DNA of 64,000 bases from Volvox africanus (lineage: Eukaryota > Chlorophyta > Chlorophyceae > Chlamydomonadales > Volvocaceae), in the NCBI GenBank assembly GCA_030268105.1, contig BSDZ01000079.1:1803501-1867500 (forward strand), in the 5' to 3' direction. A program made the translations under genes and the position numbers. Shown here piece by piece: positions 10,821 to 24,900 of this stretch (within the stretch, counting starts at the first letter, position 1; every line of letters begins with the position of its first letter). The notes beneath the pieces were generated by a model. It saw only the letters and a program-made list of their open reading frames with translations. It did not search any database and was not told the origin of the DNA.

Positions 10821-13800
10821 GTGCTCAAATTCAACACCTCTGGCTTTCCAAAACCATTATTTGTAATGGATGGAGACAGTGATGTTCAGTTGTTCGCTGC
10901 ACGTGCAATTAAGAAGCGGAAGCTAAAGCAGGAGGGGCCGCCACCAAATAAAAAAAATTCTGAAACGCAAAAGCAAAAACGTTTCGCCGCCACGGCACCA
11001 ACGGCGGCCACGCAAGACGAGCCTAGCAAAAAGCATCTGGAACGTCGGCCGGATCCCGGAATTGAAGATAACGTGGCCGATAACGGCGCTGCGAAGCGCA
11101 GCGGTGGGGTCGCTTCCACATCCGACAAAGAATGGTCGGATTCCGTTGCGGACTTTAAGAGGCTCGGCCTGTCCGAATGGCTCTGTGGCGTTTGCAAGTC
11201 TCTCGGGATGCACACACCCACGGAGGTCCAGCGGGGTTGCATCCCAGCCATCCTCCAGGGCCGCGACGTGATCGGTCTGGCACAAACTGGCAGCGGAAAG
11301 ACAGCCGCGTTTGCATTACCCATTCTCCAAACCCTCGCCAAGGACCCCTATGGCGTCTTCTCGCTGGTACTCACCCCTACCAGGTGGGTGTCTGCAACAT
11401 TAAACCGTTCAGGCTCCCGACGCTTCTCCCAAGCGTAAAGTTTCATGCTAGGGCTATGTGTATAGTTGTCCCGCACGCGCTTGTGTTGCGAAGCCATGTG
11501 CGTAGACCCTGCGTTCCAACAATGCGCGAAACAGCCTTAGGACTTCGGTGACTTAGTGGCCAGTTGACTTCATCATGTCCCTCTCCCTGCCGCTGCCACT
11601 TTTGGGGTACATCCGGACTTCGGTATTCGTTAGACGGGTAGCTGTACTCAGATCCATAGCGACTGTCTCGCGCTCGAGCAGCAGCCTGCACCTGACCAAC
11701 AAAATTATTCAAATGCCTTGGCTCAGCAGAACCTATCTATTCATAAGGTCATAGGTGCGTCGCGTACGCCTCCAGTCCTACATTCAGCCGTTCTGGTGTT
11801 ATCCACACAACCCATTTCGCAGGGAGCTTGCCGTGCAGATTTCGGAGCAGTTCCATGCCCTAGGAGCTGGCATGAGACTAAAGGTGCGTTCACCCGTCCG
11901 CCCGATCCGTCCGATGCGGCTGGCGTCCTATTCGCCCAACCCCCCCTCACGATGGGCCAACCGTAAACTGTTCTGAAGCTCAGTGCCTCGCACCGGTCTC
12001 CCCGTGTCATTGGTGCTCAACCACTATACTGAACCACTATACTGGTATTGCTCTGTGCAGCAGTAAGAAAGCTGTAAACTGTACTTTGGCTGCTATTCGA
12101 TGTAGTTGCTGTTGTGTATTATGTATTCCGTTCCCCTCTCGATGTCCGATGTGTTCCCCATGTATTGTAACGGCCGTTGCTGCGGCCCGCTGTAGGAGCT
12201 TGTGGTAATCGGCGGTGTGGACATGCAGCAGCAGGCACGAGACCTCGCCAAGCGGCCCCATGTAGTTGTGGCCACGCCAGGCAGATTGAGGGTGAGGCAT
12301 TGGGGGCAACAAGGGCCGGGGAATTTAGCTGGAGTGCCGGGAGGCCCGGTGGCCGCAGGGCCTGCTCGCACGCACAATGCCACGCAGAGTTGGCAAGAGG
12401 CTCTCGCCGGGTAACGTTTGGTCAGTCGTGCGTTGGCGTGCGGGGAAACTGCTGCGTCAGGAAAACATGTCGTCGCGTGCACAGGAAGTCCCTGGCCCAT
12501 GGGAAGGATAGAGGTCAATTCCGGAGTCGTCGGCCCTATTTCCCCCTCTCCCCTTTGCCTCTCGGGTCCCCTGAAGGGCCTCCTGGACGCAGACAGCGCT
12601 CTGGCTACGTGTCTGGGGCGCACTCGCTTCCTAGTGCTTGACGAGGCAGACAGGATGCTGGACGTCACCTTCGAAGATGACCTGAGGTGGGGCTGACGAA
12701 GAAAACGCGGGAATAAAGAATTGGGGCCCCGTGGAATTAGAGCCAGCTACCAGGCAGGCAGGGAGGCAACTACGCAGGGGCAGACAGGGAGGCAGGCAAA
12801 TGTGCATTTTGTTTGCAGTGCTACACCCCGCCTCTTTCCTATTCCTTACCGACCGGGGGCCTAAACCCGTTTTACTGCCACATCCCCCCCTCAAGGGTGA
12901 TCTTGAGCTGTCTACCCGCGGATAGACAGACCCTTCTCTTCTCCGCGACCATGACCCGCTCGCTCATCGCGTTGCAGAAAGCCGCCTTGCAGGATGCGCA
13001 CGTATTCAAGGTATCGCTCACAGGGCAGGGATCGGGGAAGGGGAGGGGAGGGGAGGGGAGAGGGCGCGCAACGGGTACGGCTCCAATGACCGCTTGCGCA
13101 TTCCGGGCAGGTGATGGCGGTTGAACTTCTACCTTCTAATTTTTTTTCAGATTATTCTACTCCCTTTCTTCCTGTTTTATGTCTCCGTAGGCTTACGAGG
13201 GCCTCCGCACGGCTGACCGCCTCTGCGAAGAGTACTTCTTCCTGCCGGCCAAGGTTAAGGAAGTCTACCTCCACCACCTACTCACAGTGGTGCTGCCGGA
13301 ACGCAAGGTGCGGTCCGCCATCATCTTCACAGGGACCTGCCGAGGCTGCCACCTGCTGTCATTGCTGCTGGAAGAGCTGGGGCTGCCAGCCACGGCGCTT
13401 CACTCGGGTGAGGCACGGGAAGGGGCTGACGAGCCGCGTACATGACAGGTTTCATACTGATGCCATCCTATGACGCGGAATCGTGCTGTGTGTCACCACC
13501 TATCCCGGCGTCACCTATCCCTAGCCGCTGGATGTCTGTCGGGAAAACGGAGGAACTCGGGCATCCCGGCGACCTTCAGCACAGGAGCGCGATTTGGAGT
13601 GCGATTTGACTGTCTGTTCATAGTTCCCAATCTCCCGTCAAGTTTGGTGGGTTTCGGAGCGATTTCCGACTCGAGCGCGACACCATCCTAAGCCCACCTT
13701 TAACAGCTTAACCCCCATCTTCTGAAGCCCTAACCGCACTCACGCTGTATCTGCCGCATGGACAAACCTCAAGGCAAGAGCCAGAAAGCGCGTCTCGCAG

Positions 13801-15219
13801 CGCTGTCCTGCTTTAAGAGCGAGCAGGTGCCCCTGCTGCTGGCGACCGATGTGGCGTCCCGTGGTCTGGACATTCCCACTGTGGACCTGGTCATCAATTT
13901 TGACTTGCCGATGCTTGCACGCGATTATGTGCACCGGTATGTGGGGCCGTTCTTACGGAGCACGATGCGGGCGTGATTGACGGAGGGGGGGGAAAGGAAT
14001 CATGCCTTGGGAAATGGGAAATGGGGAGTGGTTACTACTACTTCTAAGACCTTGAAAGACGTTAGTGGCTCCTCAATGTGTGGCTCTCCAAAAATGTGGT
14101 TTGAAGACGAGCTCTTCGTACGGCAGTGGTAAGGCTGGAATTCCAAGGGTATCGTTATCAGAGCGTTGCTTCCGCTATGGCCTACTGTCATCAGTACTTC
14201 TCCCTTATTGCCGACCAGCACTACACCTGTACTGGTCTCAAGTGTTTGCTGGTCGATAGAGGGGCTGCGGCAGCGTGGTGTTACGCGTCATGCTGTGTCT
14301 GCCTCGTGAGGTAGTGGTGATCCACTGGGTTGGGCCATACGACGCGTACGGCAAGAAGCGGGCATGGAACGTACGCCCGGGTTTTCCCTTATTTAGTTTA
14401 CGCCTTCCGGTGAGTGGAGGCGTTTTGGTTCGTGACGTTCGTCACTTGCAATTCAACGCTGTGAGCTTGGGCTGGGATCAAAAGCCAGCTCAGCTTCCGA
14501 AGGTGACACTGCTCCCTCCATGAGCTCCAGTAGGCGTAACCTTCGTAGCTATTCCACATCTATCTTTCTGTCTATCTATCTTCCTTGCGCCCCATTAGGG
14601 TAGGTCGCACGGCCCGAGCTGGCCGCAGCGGTTGGTCGTTGAGCCTGGTGACTCAGTACGACGTCCAGCTGGTGCATGCCATTGAAGAGCTCATCGGACA
14701 TAAACTGGAAGAGCACAAGTTGGATGAGCAGGAGGTCTTGAAGGGCATAACCAAGGTGAGGCGTGAGAGACTGGGTAGTCGAACACGCAGAAAACACAAC
14801 AAAAGATGACAGAAGAGCATCACCGCAGGCAGCAGTGGAGTGGGCGTGGGGTGGGGGAAAAAGCCTTATATTCCTAATGGCGTTATCACGAGTGCAAATC
14901 CGACATGTACGTCTGGCAGTAAGTGTGCATGGCTGCGTATGGAGGTCAAATCGGTTTCTTGACGTGCATCGTTTATCCTTGATGTACGTGAAATCCGTGA
15001 AATCTGGGTGGTCTCGGAGTTCCTGGACGACCCTAGATGTTGCTTTTATCACACCCGTGTGGCATGTGCCACCTCAACGGCGGCGACCTTCAATTGTGGT
15101 ATACACAGGTGTACAGCGCCAAGCGCGCCGCAATGCTTCGGGCGGCGGAAGAGGAGGGATTGGACACCAGCAAGAGCAGACGTGTAAAGAAGGCCGCCAA
15201 GCAGCTTGTAGTGGCTTGA
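10821..15219 (+). CDS. DDX49: DEAD-box ATP-dependent RNA helicase, DDX49/Dbp8 type, 9 exons
   Basis: Predicted nucleolar helicase of small-subunit rRNA processing. Exons: 10821-11383, 11823-11883, 12196-12291, 12577-12686, 12896-13010, 13191-13407, 13774-13936, 14599-14755, 15109-15219. They total 1593 nt (530 residues) and all phases agree. Motifs in order: Q motif (TEVQ), AQTGSGKT (I), PTRELA (Ia, split over the first intron), TPGRL (Ib), LDEADRMLD (II), LLFSATM (III), IIFTG (IV), [12 protein letters not shown] (V) and [13 protein letters not shown] (VI, split over intron 7). The N-terminus is ~110 residues of Lys/Arg-rich disorder; an alternative start is the Met at 10866. The FEDDL and [11 protein letters not shown] contexts resemble Dbp8/DDX49 more than eIF4A. 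TGTAA lies at 15483. Confidence 0.9.
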
Positions 15220-15482
15220 AACATGAGTGTCGAGGCGGGAGGAAGCAGCACCATGAGTTGAATGGGTAATATGAAGTAGCATCGATTGATGCCGAGTGGA
15301 TCAATGCCCTGCGGTGGCTGAAGAGGGGGTTTAAAGGTTCGGGGCAGCACGCTATCGCGAAAACAGGCTGTGTGTGTGTTTGGGGCTTTGTGCGGCACTG
15401 AGCAGGTATAGAGATTGCGCGCAGTAACGGAAAAATCTACAGAAACAGGTATGCTCTTTCTTTCAGCCTAGGGTTTTTACGA

Positions 15483-15487
15483 TGTAA
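15483..15487 (+). terminator. TGTAA poly(A) signal of the helicase gene
   Basis: TGTAA 264 nt after the stop codon at 15219, in the position expected for a chlorophycean polyadenylation signal. Confidence 0.5.
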
Positions 15488-15489
15488 AT

Positions 15490-18400
15490 CTAGCTGTTTT
15501 ATTCGTGGCTCTGACCTTAATGGGGATACATTCAAGTTTTTTTGGCCCTGATGGAGACCGTTAGGGAGTATACCGTATGGTATTTGGGGTCGCGTCGCAT
15601 GCACACCGTCCCGTCCATGAATGCAGAGAACCGTATGCAGCAACATCGTACGTGCGCTCTGTACGCACGGTAGCTAGGACTAGTTGCAGCCAGTGTTTTG
15701 TTTTGGGTAACCAGTTGCTTTTTCGTAACCGAAAAATAATTTGGACTTCAGGAGTAGTAACCAGGAAATTGGTCGGGACTTGGGCTGGTTACTTGTGATG
15801 GATGGTACAAGGTGTACGATCCTGGGATGTCTATGGGTAAATATTGGTCCAAGATAACCAATCATTTGAAAACCTTCCAATGGGGTAACATTTGCAGGTG
15901 GATTTAATAAAGTATAACGATTGGACTGCGGGTATTTTAAGATATTGGCCCTGGTTCAAGTCAACACCATGCCTCCCACTGCTGGGGCACCGGGCCCTAA
16001 GGCCCGGTAGATTTCACAGAAGAGGCATTTTGGCAATAAGGAAAATGCGAACGCACGCATGCGAACGATGATATGAAGCCCCCAAAGCTGTTGCGCTTCG
16101 AAAGACAAGAGAACAATTTGCTAAGCTAGTTCATAGTCAATGGCAAGCAGTTCCACCAGGTCAGCGGGGTCCTCTAGCCTAAAAGCCCTCTGCTTGTGCA
16201 TGTATGCCCAGGACTTATTGACGTTCAGCAAATTTCCATTTACAGAGACCGTTTCCAGTTTTCCACCTGGTGACGTGGTGAGCAGCAACTACAAGTGGAC
16301 AAATGCAGAGCGATAGTGAGAGGGGAGCCATCCATTAAGTGAACCTTCCTAGAACTGAGGCAAGAGGTTTTAGGGGGTTTCAGCTCTGACGGGGGGGCAA
16401 AAGGCCCCCTAGCTTTTTTTGCCTTTGTAAGCTTGTAACCGCAGTAACGGAAAAATTTTTCGTTACTGGACGACCTGTACCCAAAATCAGACTCACAAAC
16501 ACACAAAAAAACTGGTTGTAGCTATGTATAGCCGTAGCACTACAACAAAGGGGGCTGTGCAGCATTCCATGCTATTATCCTGAGACGACTCCTTAAAAAG
16601 CTGACGTGAAGCCGTGTGGCGACCCGACCGATTAATCACCCGTCAGCATAGCATGCGTGATTGTACGGCACATACTATGTACCATTTGCACTGTCATGTC
16701 TTGACAAGCGATTGGAGCACCCTCAGGGTTGGGTGTGCAGCAGGATGGATCTGCGATGCGTTTAAACTGATTATACGGTGACTCTTTTTCATCCCATTCC
16801 ACAATGTATTATACAGCGAAACATCTTACCATCAAATATTGCCCTGACTTCGTTCATTACGGCGGCACCCTTACCACAACACATACCTGTTGCGTCGTCG
16901 TGAATCCAGGCGGGGTAAGTGCATACACAGCAAGTATCCCCTAACAGCTAGGGCCCCGAGAGCTCCATGGCGCCCCGAGGGCGCCATGATTGTTTATTAG
17001 CGGTCGCAAGTTTGGCTTGTTTCTTAACAAGAATCGGGGTGGTAAAGGGATCTGCGGGGTCCCCAGTGTCAGTATGAGCAGCAAGGATAGCAAGGCTCTT
17101 CAGTTGTGTCCCTGTCCGCCCTCACTGGTAGGCTTCATCAGCGACTGAATGCTCTGCCCGGGAAGTGCGAACCCATGGTCCCTGGGGGTGGCTTAGAAAC
17201 CCACCTAAAGGCCAGTAGGTGGTCCAATCGGGGCTGGCACATGGATATTGGCGGCCGCAGTGACCAAGAGAGCCTGCGAAATCAAACAACCCAGTGAACC
17301 CTAGCGGGACCAACGTTGGGGTATGCGTGCCCAATCATGTTCAGGTAACCCCCGGGGCTCCCTATATAATACATGCCAGCCCAAGGGCGGCGTAACCATC
17401 ATCATCATCATCATCATAATGATAATTACACAGCAAATGATTACACAAGACCTTCACGGAGCGTCAATCCTTGAAAAAAAACACCCTGCCGGGTTTCTAG
17501 CCTGTAATTTGCGATTTGCGGCAAGCTGTGGGGGCATTCGCCCGCCACATGCACCTCAGGCTTTCGCACCCCTCCGCGGAGTTGTACACCCTAATAGGAC
17601 ATAAAAAAGAGATAATATCAATCGCAAAACAAGTAATTCGTGAAAACTCACAACACAGTGAGAAGACGGACAGGCTTAAGATATGTAGAGATATCTAGAG
17701 ATATGTGGAAACACTAAGATGAGTACGTATGAACAAGATGGATGATAACAGAGTATACAGATAGAACAAGTGTGCAGGAAGGTTGATGGACGCCATGCCA
17801 TGACAGGCAATTCCATACGACGTAGCAGTCACCCGAATCGCAGCTAACCGTACTAAAGCTCAACGGAGGCGACTGCTGGTCATTGGAGGCCACGTCTTGA
17901 CGTCGGCACCGATCTTTTTCGTTCGTCGTGCAAAAACGTTATTAAATAGCCGCGTCCGTACCTCTTACAACCCAAGCTGCACCACGCCCGTCCCCCGATG
18001 AGTTAGACTTTCGATGCAATTCCTACATGACGTCACTACCTACATCGCACAAAATTCCCCATGCGTCGTCCTGGCGCACAAACAACGACCACGTGGGGGG
18101 CTCCCAGCGCAACTTCATGCACCGAATCACACAACAAAATCATTGGTTGCCCCCTTTTGCCGCTGATCCCTAATCCCAAGTGATGCACCATGCAACAGAC
18201 ATCATATCAACTTTTTCACTGCGAGCAGCAATTCAACGATTAGACACGATTAGATAGATTATAACTAACCTTCAAGACGTCTGAGCACGAAACGCCCAAC
18301 CCGTTACACGGGCACCAACACCTGCCAGCCCCGACCATTCGGAATCTGAAAAACAAGGGAGGAGCGCCTTCACCCGGCGCGCCCCAACTAGCCACCAACA

Positions 18401-18870
18401 ATGCCAAAGCTACCAACACCAACATACCTTCCGTCCAACAATACTAACCTGCGTGCATTGCGATTTCCTGATGCGGTGATGGCTTAAGATTTAAGATAGT
18501 GGAGATGGAAGCGGATCTTGCCTCCAGCTCCCTCCCCCGCATCATATCCTCACCCCAATTTCGATCACAACAGATACACAAGAACCGCCGCCGAGGTGTG
18601 TCTGCGACAAGGCGGGACACTGACACATCGGAAACACCGAAGACCGTGATGCTTGAGATAGTCGCTTCGGCACGACAACCGGGGCTTGCCCCAACCAGGG
18701 GATTCAATCAGTCCGCGCTCACATGCATCCTGACCTACCTCAGAATGCCACCCATACGTCCTGGAAGGGCTTTCGAGGAAACCTTCTGGTAGTTATAAAT
18801 CCCGATTCCTTTGAACAAATAATGGTCGACCAGGGTTCAGGAAAGACAAATGATCATTTTTGGTCCATTT
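15490..18870. other. 3.4 kb without a recognisable gene
   Basis: No frame on either strand has convincing exons between the convergent 3' ends of the helicase and pyrophosphorylase genes. Short GC-rich palindromes occur near 15980-16010 (CCGGGCC..GGCCCGG) and 16950-16990 (TGGCGCC..GGCGCCA). There is also a short CAT run at 17398-17418. It may contain old transposon remnants, but I see no transposase or matching terminal repeats. Confidence 0.4.
15978..16008. repeat. GC-rich palindrome
   Basis: CACCGGGCCCTAAGGCCCGGTA forms a near-perfect stem with a tiny loop. It lies in gene-free DNA and its function is unknown. Confidence 0.6.
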
Positions 18871-18880
18871 AACTAACTAA

Positions 18881-18885
18881 TTACA
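18881..18885 (-). terminator. TGTAA poly(A) signal of the AGPase-like gene
   Basis: TTACA on the plus strand reads TGTAA on the minus strand, 91 nt beyond the stop codon at 18976. Confidence 0.6.
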
Positions 18886-18975
18886 TCGCTGCCGCCGCCG
18901 TCTTGTTAACTTTTGTCCATGCGTGGTCGTGTTAACGAGGGCCCCCCTGCTGCTGCGACCACTGGGATTGGCTTT

Positions 18976-21900
18976 TTAGAGAACCGTACCGTCCGGCACG
19001 ACAGAGTCACGGGACAGCACTATGATACCGTCCCGTACGTACATGCCCTGTACGGCCCTGTCGAAGGATTCGTACACGCCCTCCTTGTTGATCAGCTTCA
19101 CATTTTTGCCGATACGGCAGTTGAGGTCCACGATGGCGCGCTGTACGATGCTGTCCGCGCCTACATGTACAGGATCAACATCGACAAACTGTCATGGAGC
19201 GGGATGCTTTTATTGCATTCGGGTGCTCTGTCGTCCTTGCCTTACAGAATATAGACATAAAATCAAAACAACAAAACTCAAAACGAACTCCTCAATACGG
19301 CAATAAGATGTCGTCAAAATTGTTGGGTCTGCCGTCGTGGTTGCCGTTCAACAGACCTTATATCTAAGCACCGGATCTCGACGAGCGCGCAAAAAGTCAG
19401 GAGGTCCGGGAAGGCACTGCTTACCTAAATGACACACCCACCATGGCGAGTCAGGAGCGGGGTTTAGGTCAATCGCCTTTGCAGTGCCCCCATCCCTCAC
19501 TCGCCACCCCCCCGTGAAATCGCTGGCACGACAACCCCGCGGCCGCCACAAACACAGCCGCACAGCCGCACAGCGACCCCTCCTCCGAACTCTCACCAAT
19601 GCCGATGGGCGGGTAGGCCGCTGACACCGGCCTCTGCTGGGGCTTCTCCTGCTCGTAGTGGTCCGCCCCCATGATGATGCTGTCCGTAACTGTCACGCCG
19701 GGACCTGCAGGGAGGGACGGGGAGAGGGAGGGAGGGATGGACGGGGGCATGAAACATAGGCGGTGGCGGGGACTCGGAGGGGGGCATTCAATTGCGCAAA
19801 TAAAAGCTCACGGCAAAAAAAACAGCAAGGGGTACAATACACACACACACACACGCACACACAGAATCGTCGCAGCACAGACATTTTCTTATAAATTTCT
19901 GCTGAAATTTCAGGTATCTTACATCTGCGTATTATTCTTAATGATACAATGCCCTTAAATAGAGTTGATAAAATGTGTCTGCTTGGTCGCCGTAAGACCC
20001 ATGAGCACGGCCTTAACCCCTGACGTGTGGGGCTCAGTCTGGAGCCTCCTCCTCCTCTGTCCGTCTGTCCGTCCGTCAGTCTGTCCGTCTGGCTTTGCGT
20101 TTGCAACGCCCCTCCCCTCCCTGGCTCCCCCTCCCCTCACCGACAATGCTCCTCGGACCAATGACGCTGTTCTTGATGGCGGCATCTTGGATGATGCACC
20201 CAGCGCTCACCATGGCCCGACTGATCTTTGCACCGCGCATCTGGCTGGCGGGAATCGTTAGCGGGAACCTGCGAACAGCAGCAGTAGCCCCAGTAGCGGC
20301 GGGCGGGGCCGGTCCGTGGTTCAGGGGCGTTGTCGGGGAATGCAGTGGGTTTAAGGGTTTAAGGGTTGGTTTTCGATACAAACCAGCCGTGGCCTCGGTA
20401 AGTTCCTGACGATGATAAAAAAACTTCGAGAGTTTATAAAGCATTTACCCAAATTTACATATTTCAACAACATAGAACGTATGCGTACGTCAAGCCTACT
20501 TAGCGTAGGAAATGGTCCTGATGTTCCTCATGTCCCTTGCGCGTGCGAGTGTGCGTGTGCGTGTGCGTGCAGACTCACTTGAACAAGGGTGCTTCCAGGG
20601 GCCGGTCGAAGTCGACCGAGGGCGGGGTATCCAGCAGCGCCATGTTGGCCTGGTAGAAGTCCCCCACACTGCCGCCTATATCAGCCCAGTAGCCAGATAA
20701 CCGGTAGGCGTACACCTGCAGGCGGGGTGGGGTCGGCGACTTGACGTGGGGGGATTACCTTTGGAACTACGAACGCGCTGAAAGCTGTACCGTAATACCA
20801 ATAATAAATTGTTAATAAATGTAAATAAAGAAGAAGTAATAATATGGTTGTTGTTGCGTGTGCGGCGGGGGAAAATGGACGGAGCTGCCGTCCCCGAGTG
20901 TGAGTGTAAGTGTGTGCCGCAGCTAGCCTCCGATTACAACACGGGCTGTGCGATCTGAGTGAGAGGTTAACCGAAATATGAAACAATTCACTTCAGACGT
21001 GCATTCCTAGGGTATGCTCCTCTCTTCGCATCCTTGAAAATGCCAGTGGCGAGCAAAGTACGGCAAGGTACGCCAGGACGAATCGGAGAATATGGGGGTT
21101 TGGCCATAGGTGGCTGCTGGCATCCGAGTGGAGGGCGAGGGTGCGGGAAGACTGCAGAACTGCGGACGTCGTACATACCCGAAGACCCTCCCGGATTAAA
21201 TCAGGTATGATCTGGCGGCTGAAGTCTTGGGCCTTATAGTACCGCGCAAGAGCGCTGGACAACACTTCCCGCCTGCATCATGAACGAGGAAGACAAGAGC
21301 GTAGTAAGGGTCTGTGAGTTGGTCTGGCCTGGCTTGACCTTGCGTTCTATTCTAATTAGTTTCAATCTTTCAAAGTTCAAGTGAGTTGCATTCTAGAGCT
21401 GATGATGTCTAATGCGGTTATCGATATGACAATGTACGACAACCCACCGGAAAATGTAGATCCCGGTGGATCCAACGTATCCCGGCGCGCGTTGACTGAG
21501 TTCCACCTCATCAGCCGACGTCTGCAAATACAGAGGCCCGTACGTCACACATACCCTGTTGCATGTGATGTAATGTAATATAATATAATATAATATAATA
21601 TAATATAATATAATATAATATAATATAATATAATATAATATAATATAATATAATATAATATAATATAATATAATATAATATAATATAATATAATATAATA
21701 TAATATAATATAATATAATATAATATAATATAATATAATATAATATTATATAATATAATATAATATAATATAATATAATATAATATTATATAATATAATA
21801 AAAAACGCGGACTGTTAATTAAATAAATTAAGCAAATATAACTTGTGACGCTTCGGGAGCCTAGACTCCACCTGACGCGTTTATTGGGGAGCGTATTCTC

Positions 21901-24900
21901 GTTCCTAAAAATGTCGGCGATTCGAATTCTTCAAATCTCCGTACGCTGTACACAGGCTGTACACACAAATCTCCGTACACGTGGTGCTCCGAACAATGTC
22001 ACCTTGTATGTGGGTTCCAAGTTTGCCGGGCGACTGGGGTTTCATGGCGCACCACACGTGAGCTTGCTGCTCGGCTGCTGGCGCACACGAACCCCCGATC
22101 TCAACACGTAATCACCTAACAGATACCAGTGGAAGCTGTTAGCTGCCGCTACGACAACACTACTGCACAAATAAGTAACGAAACCCAAACCCCAACAACA
22201 CCCCCCACGAGGCCGCCTGCTGCTCATCAAAATCCTAACCCACCACCCACCACCCACGACCCACCATGGTATCCAGCACCACGCGACCGCCGGCGCCATT
22301 GCCAGTCCCCGCTTGGCCTCGGGCTGCCCATAAGGCCCGCGCCGCCGCGAGCTCATCCGCGTCATCCGATGACGCCGCAGCAGAAATCGACGACGCGACG
22401 GCGGAATGGCCCCCAAGCCCCACCCCGCTCACACGATACTTGCGGTTATGGTGGTTGGGGGGGTTGGGATGCTGAGTGGCGGCCGTGAGGAAGGGCCGCA
22501 TCTCGTCGTCGGACATCACCAGCTCACTCAGTTGATCCGTGTTCGGCTTCTCCTTGAAGGTCCGGATGCGGTTGTCGGCGTCCAACTAAATGTTGGGTAC
22601 GGGTACGACACAGGTACGGCATACCGGAGGGAGGGAGGTGAACAGGAAAAGAGCTCGCTAAGCAGCCCCTTCGAACGACCGGTACTTATTCGTCCCCCCT
22701 CACCCCGATGTTATTCTCCCAATACTCCAACGCCACCCGCTCCAAACCCGCACGCTTCCTTAGCTACCTTGACAACTCCCAGCCTCTTGGCCTGTTCTCC
22801 GCTGACTGGCCGGCAGACGATAGTCAGGTCGGCCCCCGTGGAATGGTGGTAGGCGATGATGGGCGTGAGGTCGGTGCAGTACACGTGATCACCTGCGTGA
22901 AGCCAGCGTCGAACGGGGGACCTTTAAAATCAACAGATGATGGTTTCATTCGGGGTCTGTAAAACCGTACATCCCAGGCAAATAGAACACAAAAGGTATA
23001 GTATAGCCTAACAGGTTTTTAATTCATGTCTCCTGGAGCGAATGGAATGGAATGGAATAGGGGAAAACTAACTATCTAAACAAATAAATAAACAGGAGAA
23101 AAAGCAAAAGGTGAGATACCCTAAACTGATGTGCATATGAAGCAAACGTCTGCGCAGGGCCCCGCAAAAGAGGTAATTGCAGCAGGCGTAGCAGGGTGCG
23201 TGAGCATCATATCATTACGTAATGTACTTGACACAAATACACGACATTATCCCCCCCCCGAGCACCAATCCTCCTTAACGCAAACCTGGTAGGATTAGGA
23301 TGTCCTCTATAAAGCGATTCTTCATGTTCGAGTCAAAGTACGACATGAAATGTCGTACGATGCCTGCAGTCCCCGAAACCCACTGCTGGCTGTCGGGCGA
23401 CTGTAGAAGAGGCGGCGAGCCCACGGGGGATGGGCCATGGGGGATGGGGCATCGGGGATGGGGATTGGATGGGGCAGGGAGGGGTATGTGCAGACATGGA
23501 GGTGACGGGAGGTGGGGAGGGTATGCTGCATGTGCATCACCGTGTGCAGCACTGCAGCGGCATCCAACATCCCTGCATCCCTGCTCGTTGGAAACGATGC
23601 AAAAACTTGGGGAGGAGGCTTATAGGGGATATTGCAGTACGAGTGATTGCAGTACGAATATAATTACTTTGCCCCTGTGAACAAAGGAGCCGTCCCTCGT
23701 GTCCCTCCGGTAATTCATTTCGACTCAAGGGAGGGAGAGGGACACGGAGCGGGATTGGCTGCGGCCACTAGGGACCCCCATCATCCATGAACAGCCCCGC
23801 TTACCCCGTCCCTCTCTCTCCCCCACCCCCCGATGCTCATTGAATAAAACACCAGGATGAGCCCCCCAGTCCCCCGAGTCCCCCCAGCCTTCCCCCAGGC
23901 CCCCCAGAGGCCCCAGTGACAACTCCCCACCATCGAGTTCGCCACCACTTCGATGTAGCCGTCGCCCCCGTACGGAACCCCGCCAGACATGTCGTACGTC
24001 CGTTGCAAGTGACGGTTTAACGAATAACTGCAAGGATGTGTCAAGGAAATGAACGAATGGGACGGCGATTCTCGAATACGGAGCAAATACCTACCTACCT
24101 ACCTACCTACCTACCTGCATACATACGCATATCCACCACCATTAGATGCCCACCTTGACGGCCCGATGCAGCGGTGCATGCCACACTCTGTTCACATCGC
24201 CCACTCCCCTACCCCACATGTGGACAGGGCCCGATCTGACATGTGAACCTACACGGGGCCGCAATTACGGAAAGCTCCCCAGACCTCCCCGAGGTTGCTG
24301 AAGCAGTTTGTGGGCCACGGCTCTCAATCATGTCCCAGGACAGTGTCGTGCGATGGTGCCCTGCCAACATTGTTCTGTGCGGCCCACCTGTTGTAGGCTG
24401 TGAGAATGTGAACCTTGTTGACTCCGCTGTTGATAAGGTTAGACATGAGCAAATCAATGATTCTGCGGCAAGAGAGTGCAGCAAGGTTAGGCGGGCAGCA
24501 CCGAGGAAGCATAACCGTGGATGACGAACCCCGAGCCGCAAAACTTTGTTGGAGAACAAAGTTTACGGGAAAACATATCGCGACAAATGTTGACATGAGC
24601 ACCGGAACGCATCAAAGCATGTCCTTCTCAGGCTCACCTGTACGATCCGCCAAATGGAATCGCCGGAAGAGTGCGAAATTGAGTTAGTGGGAACAGGCGG
24701 CGGCTGTCTGTCTCGCCCCCGCCCAGGATGACAGCCGTTAAGTTGCCCCGCGGCCAAATCGCCGCGCCTTGACGCGACAGCGCTCCGGACTCAAGCATAT
24801 TATCGAGCTGGCGCTGCTTTGGGCGATGACGCCGCTGCGCCTTCGTTGTGCTGGGCGCATGTAATTCGTCGGAAGAGGAACCCCCGCCTGTGGCACCCAA

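Noticed and set aside
15958..15975. tRNA-like GGTTCAAGTC
   Set aside because: Resembles a T-arm, but no matching acceptor, D or anticodon stems are found around it.
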